A stretch of DNA of 64,000 bases, from the NCBI RefSeq assembly GCF_001519075.1, contig NZ_KQ954245.1, positions 124,001 to 188,000 of the forward strand, read 5' to 3'. Every line of letters starts with the position of its first letter. The stretch's first letter is position 1. The position numbers and the translations under genes were made by a program. This document shows, in pieces, positions 16,499-24,676 of this stretch. This stretch comes from Novosphingobium fuchskuhlense. GTDB lineage: Bacteria > Pseudomonadota > Alphaproteobacteria > Sphingomonadales > Sphingomonadaceae. The notes under the pieces are model-generated. The model saw only the letters and a program-made list of their open reading frames with translations, was not told the origin of the DNA and did not search any database.

Positions 16499-18556
16499 AT
16501 GCTTCGCCAGACGCTTGCCCTGCTTCTGCTTTCGACCTGCATGCCGGCTGTCGCGCAGTCCGCGCCCGCGCCGACCACGGAACAGCCCTCGCGGGACTTC
16601 GGCGGCGCGGACCTGTTCGGCCTCGAAATGGCGGACAGCCCCCAGATCAGCCCGGACGGCACGCGCGTTGCCTATGTGCGCAAATCGGGCGACGTGATGG
16701 CGGACAGGATGCGCTCGGCGATCTGGCTGGTTGACGTGAAGACCGGCGAGCAGGTGCCGCTGGCCGGCTCCGGCTCGCAGTTTGCGCCGGTGTGGTCGCC
16801 CGATGGCAAGCGGCTGGCCTATGTCGGGGCGGAGGAAAGCGGTTCGCCGCAGCTATACGTGCGCTGGATGGATAGCGGCGCGACGGCGCGGATCACCCAG
16901 CTGCCGGATTCGCCTTCGAGCCTCGCGTGGTCGCCCGATGGCAAGCGACTTGCCTATGTCATGCATGTGCCGGGCGAGCCGACCAGGTTCGGCGCGGCAC
17001 CGGACAAGCCCGAGGGCGCGAAGTGGGCCGAGCCGCTCGAGGTGATCGACCGCGTGACCTACCGTGCCGACGGCGGCGGCTATATCAAGCCGGGGTTCGA
17101 TCAGGTGTTTGTCGTGGCCGCCGATGGCGGTGCACCGCGCCAACTGACCTTCGGCAAGTTCGATGTTTCGGGACCGCTTTCGTTTTCCTCCGACGGCAAG
17201 ACGCTGGTGCTGTCCTCCAACCGCCGCGCGGACTGGGAGCGCGAGCCGAACGATAGCGAGGTCTTCGCGCTCGATGTGGCAAGCGGGGTGCTGACACAGC
17301 TGACCAGACGCTATGGGCCGGACCAGAACGCGGTGCTTTCGCCCGATGGCAGCAAGATCGCCTATCTTGGCTTTGATGACACGCATCTGAGCTACCAGCC
17401 GGGCGCGCTCTATGTGATGGACCGTGATGGTTCGAACGCGCGCGCGCTGACGGCCTCGCTCGATCGCAACATCGAGGATTTGCAGTGGGCGGCGGACGGG
17501 CGCTCGGTCTATGTCTCCTATGATGACAAGGCGGTGCGCAAGGTCGCGCGGGTCGATCTGGCGGGCAAGCTGACGGTGCTGGCCGAAGGGCTGGCCGGGG
17601 GCGGGCTTGATCGGCCTTACACCGGCGGCAGTTTCAGCGTTTCCAAGGGCGGCGTGATCGCGTGGACGGGAGACGCCAGCGGCGGCCTGCGTCCGGCCAA
17701 TCTCTTCGTCGGCAAGCGGCAGGTGACGCAGCTTAACGAGACGCTCCTCTCGGCCAAGACGCTCGGCAAGGTCGAGCCGCTGGATGTGACGGCGAGCGAC
17801 GGGCGCAAGATCGGGGCGTGGCTGGTGCTGCCACCGGGGTATCAGGCGGGCAAGCGCGTGCCGCTGGTGCTCGAGATCCACGGCGGGCCGCACAGCGCCT
17901 ATGGGCAGGTCTTCTCGACCGACGACCAGCTCTATGCGGCGCACGGCTATGCGGTTCTGTTCACCAATCCGCGCGGCTCCACATCCTATGGCAGCGAGTT
18001 CGCCAACACGATCGACAAGAACTATCCGAGCGATGATTACGGCGATCTGATGAGCGCGGTTGATGCCGCAGTGGCCAAGGGCGTGGCCGATCCCGACAAC
18101 CTCTTTGTCACCGGCGGTTCGGGCGGTGGGGTGCTGACAAGCTGGATTGTCGGCAAGACCGACCGCTTCAAGGCGGCAGCGGCGCAGAAGCCCGTGATCA
18201 ACTGGATCAGCGAGGCGCTGACGATGGACGGCACCGGCTTCACCTCGCGCTACTGGTTCAGGAAGCAGCCATGGGAAGACCCGATGAGCTACTGGAACCG
18301 CTCGCCGCTCTCGCTGGTGGGCAATGTGAAGACGCCGACCATGGTTGTGGTGGGGAGCGAGGATTACCGCACGCCGGTGAGCGAATCCGAGCAGTATTAC
18401 GCCGCGCTGCAGATCAGGGGCGTGCCGACCGCGCTGGTCAAGGTGCCCGGTGCCAGCCACGGCGGGTTCACCGCGCGGCCCTCGCAATCGGCGGCCAAGG
18501 CCTCGGCGATCCTTGCGTGGTTCGACAAGTACCGGACCGACGCGGGCAAGAAGTAA
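16499..18556 (+). CDS. Secreted S9-family serine peptidase (prolyl oligopeptidase/acylaminoacyl-peptidase type)
   Basis: 685 residues. A signal peptide covers about residues 1-22 (MLRQTLALLLLSTCMPAVAQ). The middle part is a beta-propeller built from repeats such as PQISPDGTRVAYV, PVWSPDGKRLAYV and SLAWSPDGKRLAYV. The C-terminal alpha/beta-hydrolase domain carries HGGPHSAYGQ, the nucleophile motif TGGSGGGV, the Asp in VVGSEDYRTP and the His in PGASHGGF. It would degrade oligopeptides in the periplasm or outside the cell. Nothing links it to purine use beyond position. It ends 1 bp before the nucleoside hydrolase start. Confidence 0.9.
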   Translation: MLRQTLALLLLSTCMPAVAQSAPAPTTEQPSRDFGGADLFGLEMADSPQISPDGTRVAYVRKSGDVMADRMRSAIWLVDVKTGEQVPLAGSGSQFAPVWSPDGKRLAYVGAEESGSPQLYVRWMDSGATARITQLPDSPSSLAWSPDGKRLAYVMHVPGEPTRFGAAPDKPEGAKWAEPLEVIDRVTYRADGGGYIKPGFDQVFVVAADGGAPRQLTFGKFDVSGPLSFSSDGKTLVLSSNRRADWEREPNDSEVFALDVASGVLTQLTRRYGPDQNAVLSPDGSKIAYLGFDDTHLSYQPGALYVMDRDGSNARALTASLDRNIEDLQWAADGRSVYVSYDDKAVRKVARVDLAGKLTVLAEGLAGGGLDRPYTGGSFSVSKGGVIAWTGDASGGLRPANLFVGKRQVTQLNETLLSAKTLGKVEPLDVTASDGRKIGAWLVLPPGYQAGKRVPLVLEIHGGPHSAYGQVFSTDDQLYAAHGYAVLFTNPRGSTSYGSEFANTIDKNYPSDDYGDLMSAVDAAVAKGVADPDNLFVTGGSGGGVLTSWIVGKTDRFKAAAAQKPVINWISEALTMDGTGFTSRYWFRKQPWEDPMSYWNRSPLSLVGNVKTPTMVVVGSEDYRTPVSESEQYYAALQIRGVPTALVKVPGASHGGFTARPSQSAAKASAILAWFDKYRTDAGKK

Positions 18557-18557
18557 G

Positions 18558-19643
18558 GTGCGAAGGGTCCTCCTTGCCTTGCTGCTGGTGTTAGCGGCTC
18601 CCGCGTGGGCGGCCGAGCCGAAGCGGCAGGTGATCATCGATGACGAGGGTTTCGCGATCCCGCATCTGATGCTGCTGGAGGACCCCCGCGTCGAAGTGCT
18701 GGGGATCACCACGGTTTCGGGCAATGTCTGGGCGAACCGGGCGACCGCGATGGTGCTGCGCGGGCTGGAGTTGCTGGGCCGGACCGAAGTGCCGGTGGCG
18801 CAGGGCGCGACCTTTCCGTTGCTCAACAGCGAGGCACGCACCGAGCGGTGGGAGGCGCTTTACGGCAAGCTCGTGTGGAAGGGCGCGTTCATGAAGCGCT
18901 GGGCCGAGCCGACCGCGCAATCGACCCCGCCCTATCACGGCCCGTTCGACCCGGTGGACCTGCCCTGGGGCAACCCGAAGCTGAAGGCGCTGAACGAGCC
19001 GGCGGCACAGTTCCTGATCCGCACGGTGCGCGCGCATCCGCATCAGGTGACGATCCTGGCGACCGGGCCGCTCACCAATCTGGCGCTGGCGCAGCGGCTC
19101 GATCCGGAGTTTGCCACGCTGGTCAAGGAACTGGTGATCATGGGCGGCAGCCTTGCGCCGAAGCAGGTGCTGGAGGGCAAGTCTGCTGCGGACTTCGCGC
19201 GCGAGTTCGTGAATACGCCGCGGCGCGAGTTCAACATCCGCTTTGATCCGGAGGCGGCGAGCATGACCGCGCACGCGCCGTGGCCGAAGGTGACGATCGT
19301 GCCGGCCGATCCCTCGACCGCGACGCAGCTTTCGCCCGCGTTGCTGGAGCGGCTAGCCAAGGCCTCGCGCCCGCCGGTCGCCGCGTTCCTGCGGCGGATG
19401 GAGCCGGGCTTTCCGATGTGGGACGAGATTGCCGTGGCGGTCTGGCTCGATCCGTCCATCGTCACGAAGGCGGAGCGGCTGTGGTATGATTTCGATGTCC
19501 AGTTCGGGCCCGGCTATGGCGACATGCTGACCTGGCACGATGCCTACCGGCCGGGGCTGGATGAAGGGCAGGCGGACGTGGTGCTCTCGGTCGATGTGGC
19601 GCGGATGGAAGCGCTGATGGCGAAGGCGCTGGGCGAGCGCTGA
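18558..19643 (+). CDS. Secreted nucleoside-hydrolase-family protein with divergent metal motif
   Basis: 361 residues. The GTG at 18558 directly precedes a signal peptide (VRRVLLALLLVLAAPAWA). The body matches inosine/uridine-preferring nucleoside hydrolases: VEVLGITTVSGN, ATGPLTNLALA, VIMGG, EFNIRFDPEAA, and a late WDEIAVA. The calcium-binding N-terminal motif is usually DxDxGxDD, but here it reads IIDDEGFAIP, so the second Asp pair is absent. It may still hydrolyse ribonucleosides in the periplasm, feeding purine bases to the operon upstream, or it may bind another glycoside. Activity is uncertain. Confidence 0.78.
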   Translation: MRRVLLALLLVLAAPAWAAEPKRQVIIDDEGFAIPHLMLLEDPRVEVLGITTVSGNVWANRATAMVLRGLELLGRTEVPVAQGATFPLLNSEARTERWEALYGKLVWKGAFMKRWAEPTAQSTPPYHGPFDPVDLPWGNPKLKALNEPAAQFLIRTVRAHPHQVTILATGPLTNLALAQRLDPEFATLVKELVIMGGSLAPKQVLEGKSAADFAREFVNTPRREFNIRFDPEAASMTAHAPWPKVTIVPADPSTATQLSPALLERLAKASRPPVAAFLRRMEPGFPMWDEIAVAVWLDPSIVTKAERLWYDFDVQFGPGYGDMLTWHDAYRPGLDEGQADVVLSVDVARMEALMAKALGER

Positions 19644-19709
19644 TCCGGCTTGGCGGGCAGGGCTGCTCGGCTCTATGGGCGGGCGAGATCAGCCGGAGAA
19701 GGCCGTGCC

Positions 19710-21218
19710 ATGAATGCCAATCTCGTTGCCGTGTTCCTTGCCCGCCATGCGGGGCATGAGGCGAAGCCTGCGTGGCTGTGGCAGGAGGAGACGGTCTGCA
19801 CCTTTGGCGAACTGCCCGCCGCCATCGGGCGCTACCGGGCCGCCCTGGCCGAGCTGGGCGTGAAGCGCGGCGACCGGGTGATGATCAAGGCGGAGAACTC
19901 GCCTGGCTTTGCGCTCACCTATCTTGCCGTGCTCGCCTCGGGCGCCATCGCCGTGCCGGTGAACCCCGCTTATACCGCGAGCGAGCTTGCCCTGCTGATA
20001 GAGGACGCGGAGCCGGTGCTGCTCGTCCACGGCAGCGCGACGGCGGTGCCGGACGGCGACGTGCCGGCGCGGATGACGCTGGAGCCGGATGGCTCGGGCT
20101 CGCTGCCGGCGCTGGCGGCGGGGCTCGAGCCCGATCTGCGGGTGAAGGTCATGGCCGAGACCGATTTTGCGGCGATCCTGTTCACCTCGGGCACGACCGG
20201 GCGGCCCAAGGGCGCGATGCTGATGCACCGCAACCTCTCCTCGAATGTCGCGGCGCTGTTCGAGGCGTGGCGGTTTTCGGATGCTGACCGCATTCTCCAC
20301 AGCCTGCCGCTTTTCCATGCGCATGGCCTTTTCGTGGCGCTCCATCTGGGGCTCTACAGCGCGGCTACGGTGCATCTCATGGGCAAGTTCGATGCGGCCA
20401 GGGTGATTGCGCTGCTCCCCACGGTCAGCGTGTTCATGGGGGTGCCGACCTTCTACACGCGCCTGCTCGAGCGCGCGGATTTCGGGCTGGAGGCGGTGCG
20501 GTCCATCCGGCTGATGATCTGCGGTTCGGCGCCGCTTCTGCCGTCGGTCTTTGCCGAGATCGAGGCACGCACCGGGCACCGCATTCTGGAACGCTACGGG
20601 ATGACCGAGGCGGCGATGATCACCTCCAATCCCTATGCTCCGGAAGGTCGCATTCCGGGCACGGTGGGCTACCCGCTGCCGGGGGTCGAGCTGCGCGTGG
20701 TCGGCGGCGATCCACGCGTGGAACTGCCGGCGGGCGAGGTCGGCGAGATCGAGATCAAGGGTCCGAACCTCTGCGCCGGGTACTGGCGGCGACCCGAAGC
20801 GACGGCGGAAGCGATCGGGCCAGACGGGTTTTTCGTGACCGGAGACACCGGCTTCAAGGATGAAACCGGCCGCGTGACCATCGCGGGGCGTTCCAAGGAT
20901 CTCATCATCTCGGGCGGGTTCAACATCTATCCCGCCGAGCTCGAAATGGTGCTCGCCGAAGTGGACGGTGTGACCGATGTGGCGATCATCGGCGTGCCGC
21001 ATCCGGATTTCGGCGAGGGCGTGGTGGCGGTGGTGATGGCAGGGCGGCCCGATCTGCAACCTGCCGCGATCGAGGCGGTGGCGCGTGAAAAGCTGGCGCG
21101 CTTCAAGCAGCCCAAGGCGATCCGCATCGTGCCGGACTTTCCGCGCAATGCCATGGGCAAAGTGCTGAAGGCCGAGCTGCGCAAGCAGTTTGCAGGCTTG
21201 TTTTCCGGGGAGGAATAA
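19710..21218 (+). CDS. Acyl-CoA synthetase of the malonyl-CoA synthetase (MatB-like) group
   Basis: 502-residue ATP-dependent AMP-forming ligase. It has the ATP motif LFTSGTTGRPKGAML (about residue 153), the ERYGMTEAAMITSNPY adenylation motif, and the C-terminal catalytic lysine region NAMGKVLKAELRKQ. The segments FHAHGLFVALH, FMGVPTFYTRLL and GSAPLLPS resemble MatB and ACSF3 enzymes, which activate malonate or methylmalonate. No malonate genes are nearby. Oxalate, the expected end product of the upstream HpxW branch, is also a short dicarboxylate and is an untested alternative. Start chosen at ATG 19710, with GGAGAAGG upstream. Confidence 0.72.
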   Translation: MNANLVAVFLARHAGHEAKPAWLWQEETVCTFGELPAAIGRYRAALAELGVKRGDRVMIKAENSPGFALTYLAVLASGAIAVPVNPAYTASELALLIEDAEPVLLVHGSATAVPDGDVPARMTLEPDGSGSLPALAAGLEPDLRVKVMAETDFAAILFTSGTTGRPKGAMLMHRNLSSNVAALFEAWRFSDADRILHSLPLFHAHGLFVALHLGLYSAATVHLMGKFDAARVIALLPTVSVFMGVPTFYTRLLERADFGLEAVRSIRLMICGSAPLLPSVFAEIEARTGHRILERYGMTEAAMITSNPYAPEGRIPGTVGYPLPGVELRVVGGDPRVELPAGEVGEIEIKGPNLCAGYWRRPEATAEAIGPDGFFVTGDTGFKDETGRVTIAGRSKDLIISGGFNIYPAELEMVLAEVDGVTDVAIIGVPHPDFGEGVVAVVMAGRPDLQPAAIEAVAREKLARFKQPKAIRIVPDFPRNAMGKVLKAELRKQFAGLFSGEE

Positions 21219-21220
21219 AG

Positions 21221-21253
21221 TTGGCCGGGACGAGAGGTTCCGAACCACCAGCC
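21221..21253 (-). repeat. Degenerate copy of the tRNA-Pro 3' end
   Basis: This 33-bp stretch aligns without gaps to 21345-21377, the T-arm and 3' acceptor end of the tRNA-Pro gene. 27 of 33 positions are identical, and the core CGGGACGAGAGG is unchanged. The D-arm and anticodon arm are absent, so it is not a working tRNA. It could be a leftover attachment site or a truncated tRNA duplicate. The 92 bp between it and the tRNA hold no gene that I can see. Confidence 0.6.
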
Positions 21254-21345
21254 TTGCGGTTTGCGGCGGCGCGCAACAACGATTGAGGAGGTTCCGGGAG
21301 GCTGAGTGCGGCGCGTGGGGGAGCAAAAGCGCCGCTTGAAATGAT

Positions 21346-21422
21346 TGGTCGGGACGAGAGGATTCGAACCTCCGACCCCCACACCCCCAGTGTGATGCGC
21401 TACCAGGCTGCGCTACGTCCCG
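21346..21422 (-). tRNA. tRNA-Pro (anticodon GGG)
   Basis: Read on the minus strand, the 77-nt gene folds as a full cloverleaf. The acceptor arm is CGGGACG paired with CGTCCCG, and the D-stem is GCGC with loop AGCCTGGTA. The anticodon stem is TCACA/TGTGG around loop CTGGGGG with anticodon GGG. The T-arm has loop TTCGAAT, and the CCA end is encoded. It closely resembles the bacterial proline GGG isoacceptor. It is transcribed towards the acyl-CoA synthetase gene, opposite to yajC. Confidence 0.96.
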
Positions 21423-21435
21423 ACCGGAAGGCGGG

Positions 21436-21464
21436 CGTATAGGCAGGCTCCGGTTGGATGGCAA
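21436..21464 (-). promoter_or_regulatory. Candidate sigma-70 promoter of tRNA-Pro
   Basis: On the minus strand TTGCCA (21464-21459) and TATACG (21441-21436) are separated by exactly 17 bp. They end 13 bp before the tRNA 5' end at 21422, as expected for a stable-RNA gene. Identified by eye only. Confidence 0.6.
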
Positions 21465-21590
21465 GGCTTGTTGCAAACACAATGTGTTCGGTCCCGCGCA
21501 AAGTTGCCTAAGCCATGCCAAACTGCTAGCGCGCCAGCCGATACTGGCCCTCCGCGCCGGAAGCCCCATGCGAAAGTTGCCTTGTCCGCC

Positions 21591-21938
21591 ATGAACGGTT
21601 CTGCTCTTCTTACTCTGCTTGCCGCCGCTGTCCCTGCAGCGACAGACAATGGCCCACCGATCTACATTGCCGCCATCCCCTACGTCGGGATGGCGGCCGT
21701 TCTCTATTTCCTGATCCTGCGGCCGCAGATGCGCCGCCAGAAGGAGCAGCAGGCGAAGATCGCGGGGCTGAAGAAGGGCGATCAGGTGGTGACTGGAGGC
21801 GGTCTCATCGGCAAGGTGATCAAGGTCGATGACACGACCGTCGATCTCGAACTGGGCCCCAATGTGCGCGTGCGTGCGGTTCGGGCGACGCTTGGTGACG
21901 TGCTGCCGCCTGGCGGTTCGGCCCCGGCGAACGACTGA
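21591..21938 (+). CDS. yajC: Preprotein translocase subunit YajC
   Basis: 115-residue single-span membrane protein of the SecDF-YajC accessory complex of the Sec translocon. After a short N-terminus there is one helix (about residues 25-43, ending [15 protein letters not shown]). A small cytoplasmic beta domain follows, with [17 protein letters not shown]. This is the standard YajC pattern and length. The ATG at 21591 is the first that fits this topology. secD follows 81 bp downstream on the same strand. Confidence 0.96.
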   Translation: MNGSALLTLLAAAVPAATDNGPPIYIAAIPYVGMAAVLYFLILRPQMRRQKEQQAKIAGLKKGDQVVTGGGLIGKVIKVDDTTVDLELGPNVRVRAVRATLGDVLPPGGSAPAND

Positions 21939-22019
21939 TCCCGACACGACGATTGATGCAGCGGCCCCCATCCTGCCATTACCGGATGCGCGAGGCCCCC
22001 TTCAGGAAGACTGCTCGCA

Positions 22020-23627
22020 ATGCTTGAATTTCCGCGCTGGAAGGTGATCTGGCTCTGGTCGCTGACGCTGATCCTGGCGGCTGCGGCGATCCCCTCGATT
22101 GCCTCGACCATGGGCTATGAACTGCCGGCATCCCTTCATGCGCCCAAGGTGAACCTCGGGCTCGACTTGGCGGGTGGCAGCCACATCCTGCTCGAGGCCG
22201 ACGCCGCGCAGGTACGCCAGCAGCGTATCGAGGGCATGGACGAGTCGGTGCGGGGCAAGCTCAAGCAGGCGAACCCCGATATCCGCATCAGCGACATTTC
22301 CAACCGCGATGGCGCGCTGACGTTCCTTGTCGAGGACCCCAGCAAGGTCGATGCGGTGCGTGAGGCGATCCTGCCCCTGACCAACGGGGCCGGGCTGACC
22401 GGCGCGCGCGACTGGAAGATTGATGTCGTTGACGGCAACCGCTTCGTGCTGACCCCGACGCCCGAAGGCATCGACCTTGCCGTTTCGCAGGCGATGGAAA
22501 CCGCGGTCGAGGTGGTGCGCAAGCGCATCGATGCTCTCGGCACGCGCGAACCGACGATCATCCGTTCGGGCGCCAACCGCATCGTCGTGCAGGTCCCCGG
22601 TCTGCAGGATCCGCAGGCGCTCAAGAACCTACTTGGCCAAACCGCCAAGCTCGAGTTCAAGCTCGTCGACACGACCGCGCTGCAGAGCGATATCCAGCGC
22701 GGCATCGTGCCGCCGGGCAGCGAGATCGTGCCCTATGCGGCGGGCAAGGACGGCGGTCCGGTTGGCTCGATTGCGGTCAAGCGCCTCGGCGGCATTCGCG
22801 GCGACCAGCTCACCAATGCGCAGGTGACCAACAACCAGCAGACCAACGAACCGCAGGTGGCGATCACCTTCAACACCGAAGGCGGCGCGCGGTTCGCCAA
22901 GCTGACGACGCAGAATGTCAACAAGCCCTTCGCGATCATCCTCGATGGCAAGGTGCTTTCGGCACCCAACATCAACGAGCCGATCCTGGGCGGCAGCGCG
23001 GTGATTTCGGGCAGCTTCACCACGCAGGCGGCGAGCAACCTTGCCATTTCGCTGCGGTCTGGCGCGCTCCCGGTCGACCTCAAGGTCGTCGAGGAACGAA
23101 CGGTCGGGCCGGACCTCGGTGCGGACTCGATCCGCAAGGGCATGATCGCGATGGCGGTCGGCACGCTGGCGCTGGTGGCCTTCATCCTCGCGGTCTATGG
23201 CCGTTTTGGCGCCTACGCCTGCATCGCGCTGGTCTTCAACGTCATGATGATCCTTGGCGTCATGGCCTCGATCGGCACGACACTGACATTGCCCGGCATT
23301 GCCGGCTTCGTGCTGACGATCGGCGCGGCGGTCGATGCCAACGTGCTGATCAACGAGCGTATCCGCGAGGAGCGGCACCGCGGCCGCCGCGTGTTCCAGG
23401 CGGTCGAGACGGGCTACAAGGAAGCCAGCCGCGCGATCTTCGATGCCAACATCACCAACGTGATCGCGGCGATGTCGATGGCCGCATTCGGCACCGGGCC
23501 CGTGCGCGGCTTCGCCATCGTGCTCCTCATCGGTATCGCGACCTCGGTGTTTACGGCGGTGACCTTGACCCGCATGTGGGTCGCCCAGTGGCTGCGCAAG
23601 GCGCGGCCTACCGAAATCGCGCTCTAA
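22020..23627 (+). CDS. secD: Protein translocase subunit SecD
   Basis: 535-residue RND-type membrane protein. It uses the proton gradient to help proteins emerge from the SecYEG channel on the periplasmic side. One N-terminal helix (from WKVIWLWSL) is followed by a large periplasmic region beginning with VNLGLDLAGGSHILLEAD. Five more helices follow, with the conserved GAAVDANVLINERIREE segment in TM4. The size is normal for alphaproteobacteria. The secF start lies 12 bp downstream. Confidence 0.97.
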   Translation: MLEFPRWKVIWLWSLTLILAAAAIPSIASTMGYELPASLHAPKVNLGLDLAGGSHILLEADAAQVRQQRIEGMDESVRGKLKQANPDIRISDISNRDGALTFLVEDPSKVDAVREAILPLTNGAGLTGARDWKIDVVDGNRFVLTPTPEGIDLAVSQAMETAVEVVRKRIDALGTREPTIIRSGANRIVVQVPGLQDPQALKNLLGQTAKLEFKLVDTTALQSDIQRGIVPPGSEIVPYAAGKDGGPVGSIAVKRLGGIRGDQLTNAQVTNNQQTNEPQVAITFNTEGGARFAKLTTQNVNKPFAIILDGKVLSAPNINEPILGGSAVISGSFTTQAASNLAISLRSGALPVDLKVVEERTVGPDLGADSIRKGMIAMAVGTLALVAFILAVYGRFGAYACIALVFNVMMILGVMASIGTTLTLPGIAGFVLTIGAAVDANVLINERIREERHRGRRVFQAVETGYKEASRAIFDANITNVIAAMSMAAFGTGPVRGFAIVLLIGIATSVFTAVTLTRMWVAQWLRKARPTEIAL

Positions 23628-23639
23628 GGAACCGGTTAG

Positions 23640-24617
23640 ATGAAACTTCTCAAGCTCGTTCCCGACAACACGAACATCAAGTTCCTCCGCTGGCGCGTGC
23701 CGTTCTACACCGTCAGCGTGCTCCTGATGGCGGCCAGCCTCGCGCTGGTGTTCACCAAGGGTCTCAACCTCGGCGTCGATTTCATCGGCGGGCAGATGAT
23801 CCGCGTGACCTTCACCAAGAGCGTCGAGGCACCGGTCGGGCAGCTGCGCGGCGAGATCGAGGCGCTTGGCTATGGCGAGCCGATCATCCAGCGCTACGGC
23901 AAGCCCAACGAGATCTCGATCCGCATGAAGCTGCCGGCCGGCGCGGACCATGACAGCGGCCTTTCGGACAAGATGGCCCGCACGATCACGGCGGACATCA
24001 AGGCGAAGCATGGCGACGCGCGGGTGGACGGCGTCGATTCGGTTTCCGGCAAGGTTTCTGGCGAGCTGTGGCACAGCGCGGTGCTCTCGCTCGGCCTCGC
24101 GGCGCTGGCAGTGGCGGCTTACATCTGGCTGCGCTTCGAATGGCAGTTCGGCATCGGCGCGCTGTTCAGCCTTGTCCACGACGTGACGCTGACTCTGGGC
24201 ATGTTCGCGGTGACGCAGCTGGAGTTCGACCTGACCATCGTGGCGGCGCTGCTGACGCTGATCGGCTATTCGCTCAACGATACCATCGTGGTCTATGACC
24301 GTATCCGCGAGAACCTGAAGAAATACCGCAAGATGCCGATGCCCGAGCTGCTCGACCTTTCGGTGAACGAGACCCTGCACCGCACGCTGGCGACGTCGCT
24401 CTCGATGCTGATCACGCTGACGGCGCTGCTGCTGCTGGGGCCGGGCGTGATCTTCGGCTTCACCGCGGCGATCACGCTGGGCATCTTCGTGGGCACTTAC
24501 AGCTCGATCTATATGGCGGCGCCCATCCTGATCTGGCTGAAGGTCACCTCGAAGAGCTTCGTGCCGACCGACAGCGCGCTCGACAAGCAGGAGCGGCTGG
24601 CGCGCGGGGAAGCCTGA
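23640..24617 (+). CDS. secF: Protein translocase subunit SecF
   Basis: 325-residue partner of SecD. An N-terminal helix is followed by the periplasmic LGVDFIGGQMIRV segment, then five helices. The family motifs are LTLIGYSLNDTIVVYDRIREN and ETLHRTLATSLSMLITL. The order yajC-secD-secF is the usual transcription unit. The 59 bp after the stop separate it from the convergent glycosyltransferase gene, and I see no clear hairpin terminator there. Confidence 0.97.
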   Translation: MKLLKLVPDNTNIKFLRWRVPFYTVSVLLMAASLALVFTKGLNLGVDFIGGQMIRVTFTKSVEAPVGQLRGEIEALGYGEPIIQRYGKPNEISIRMKLPAGADHDSGLSDKMARTITADIKAKHGDARVDGVDSVSGKVSGELWHSAVLSLGLAALAVAAYIWLRFEWQFGIGALFSLVHDVTLTLGMFAVTQLEFDLTIVAALLTLIGYSLNDTIVVYDRIRENLKKYRKMPMPELLDLSVNETLHRTLATSLSMLITLTALLLLGPGVIFGFTAAITLGIFVGTYSSIYMAAPILIWLKVTSKSFVPTDSALDKQERLARGEA

Positions 24618-24676
24618 GGCGGGCGCTTCACCCCCGCGTCCGTGCCGAGCATGTTCAAAGCCGCGTCCGCGCGGTG

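Noticed and set aside
19644..19709. Short gap before the acyl-CoA synthetase as a possible promoter region.
   Set aside because: No convincing -35/-10 pair or hairpin seen in these 66 bp.
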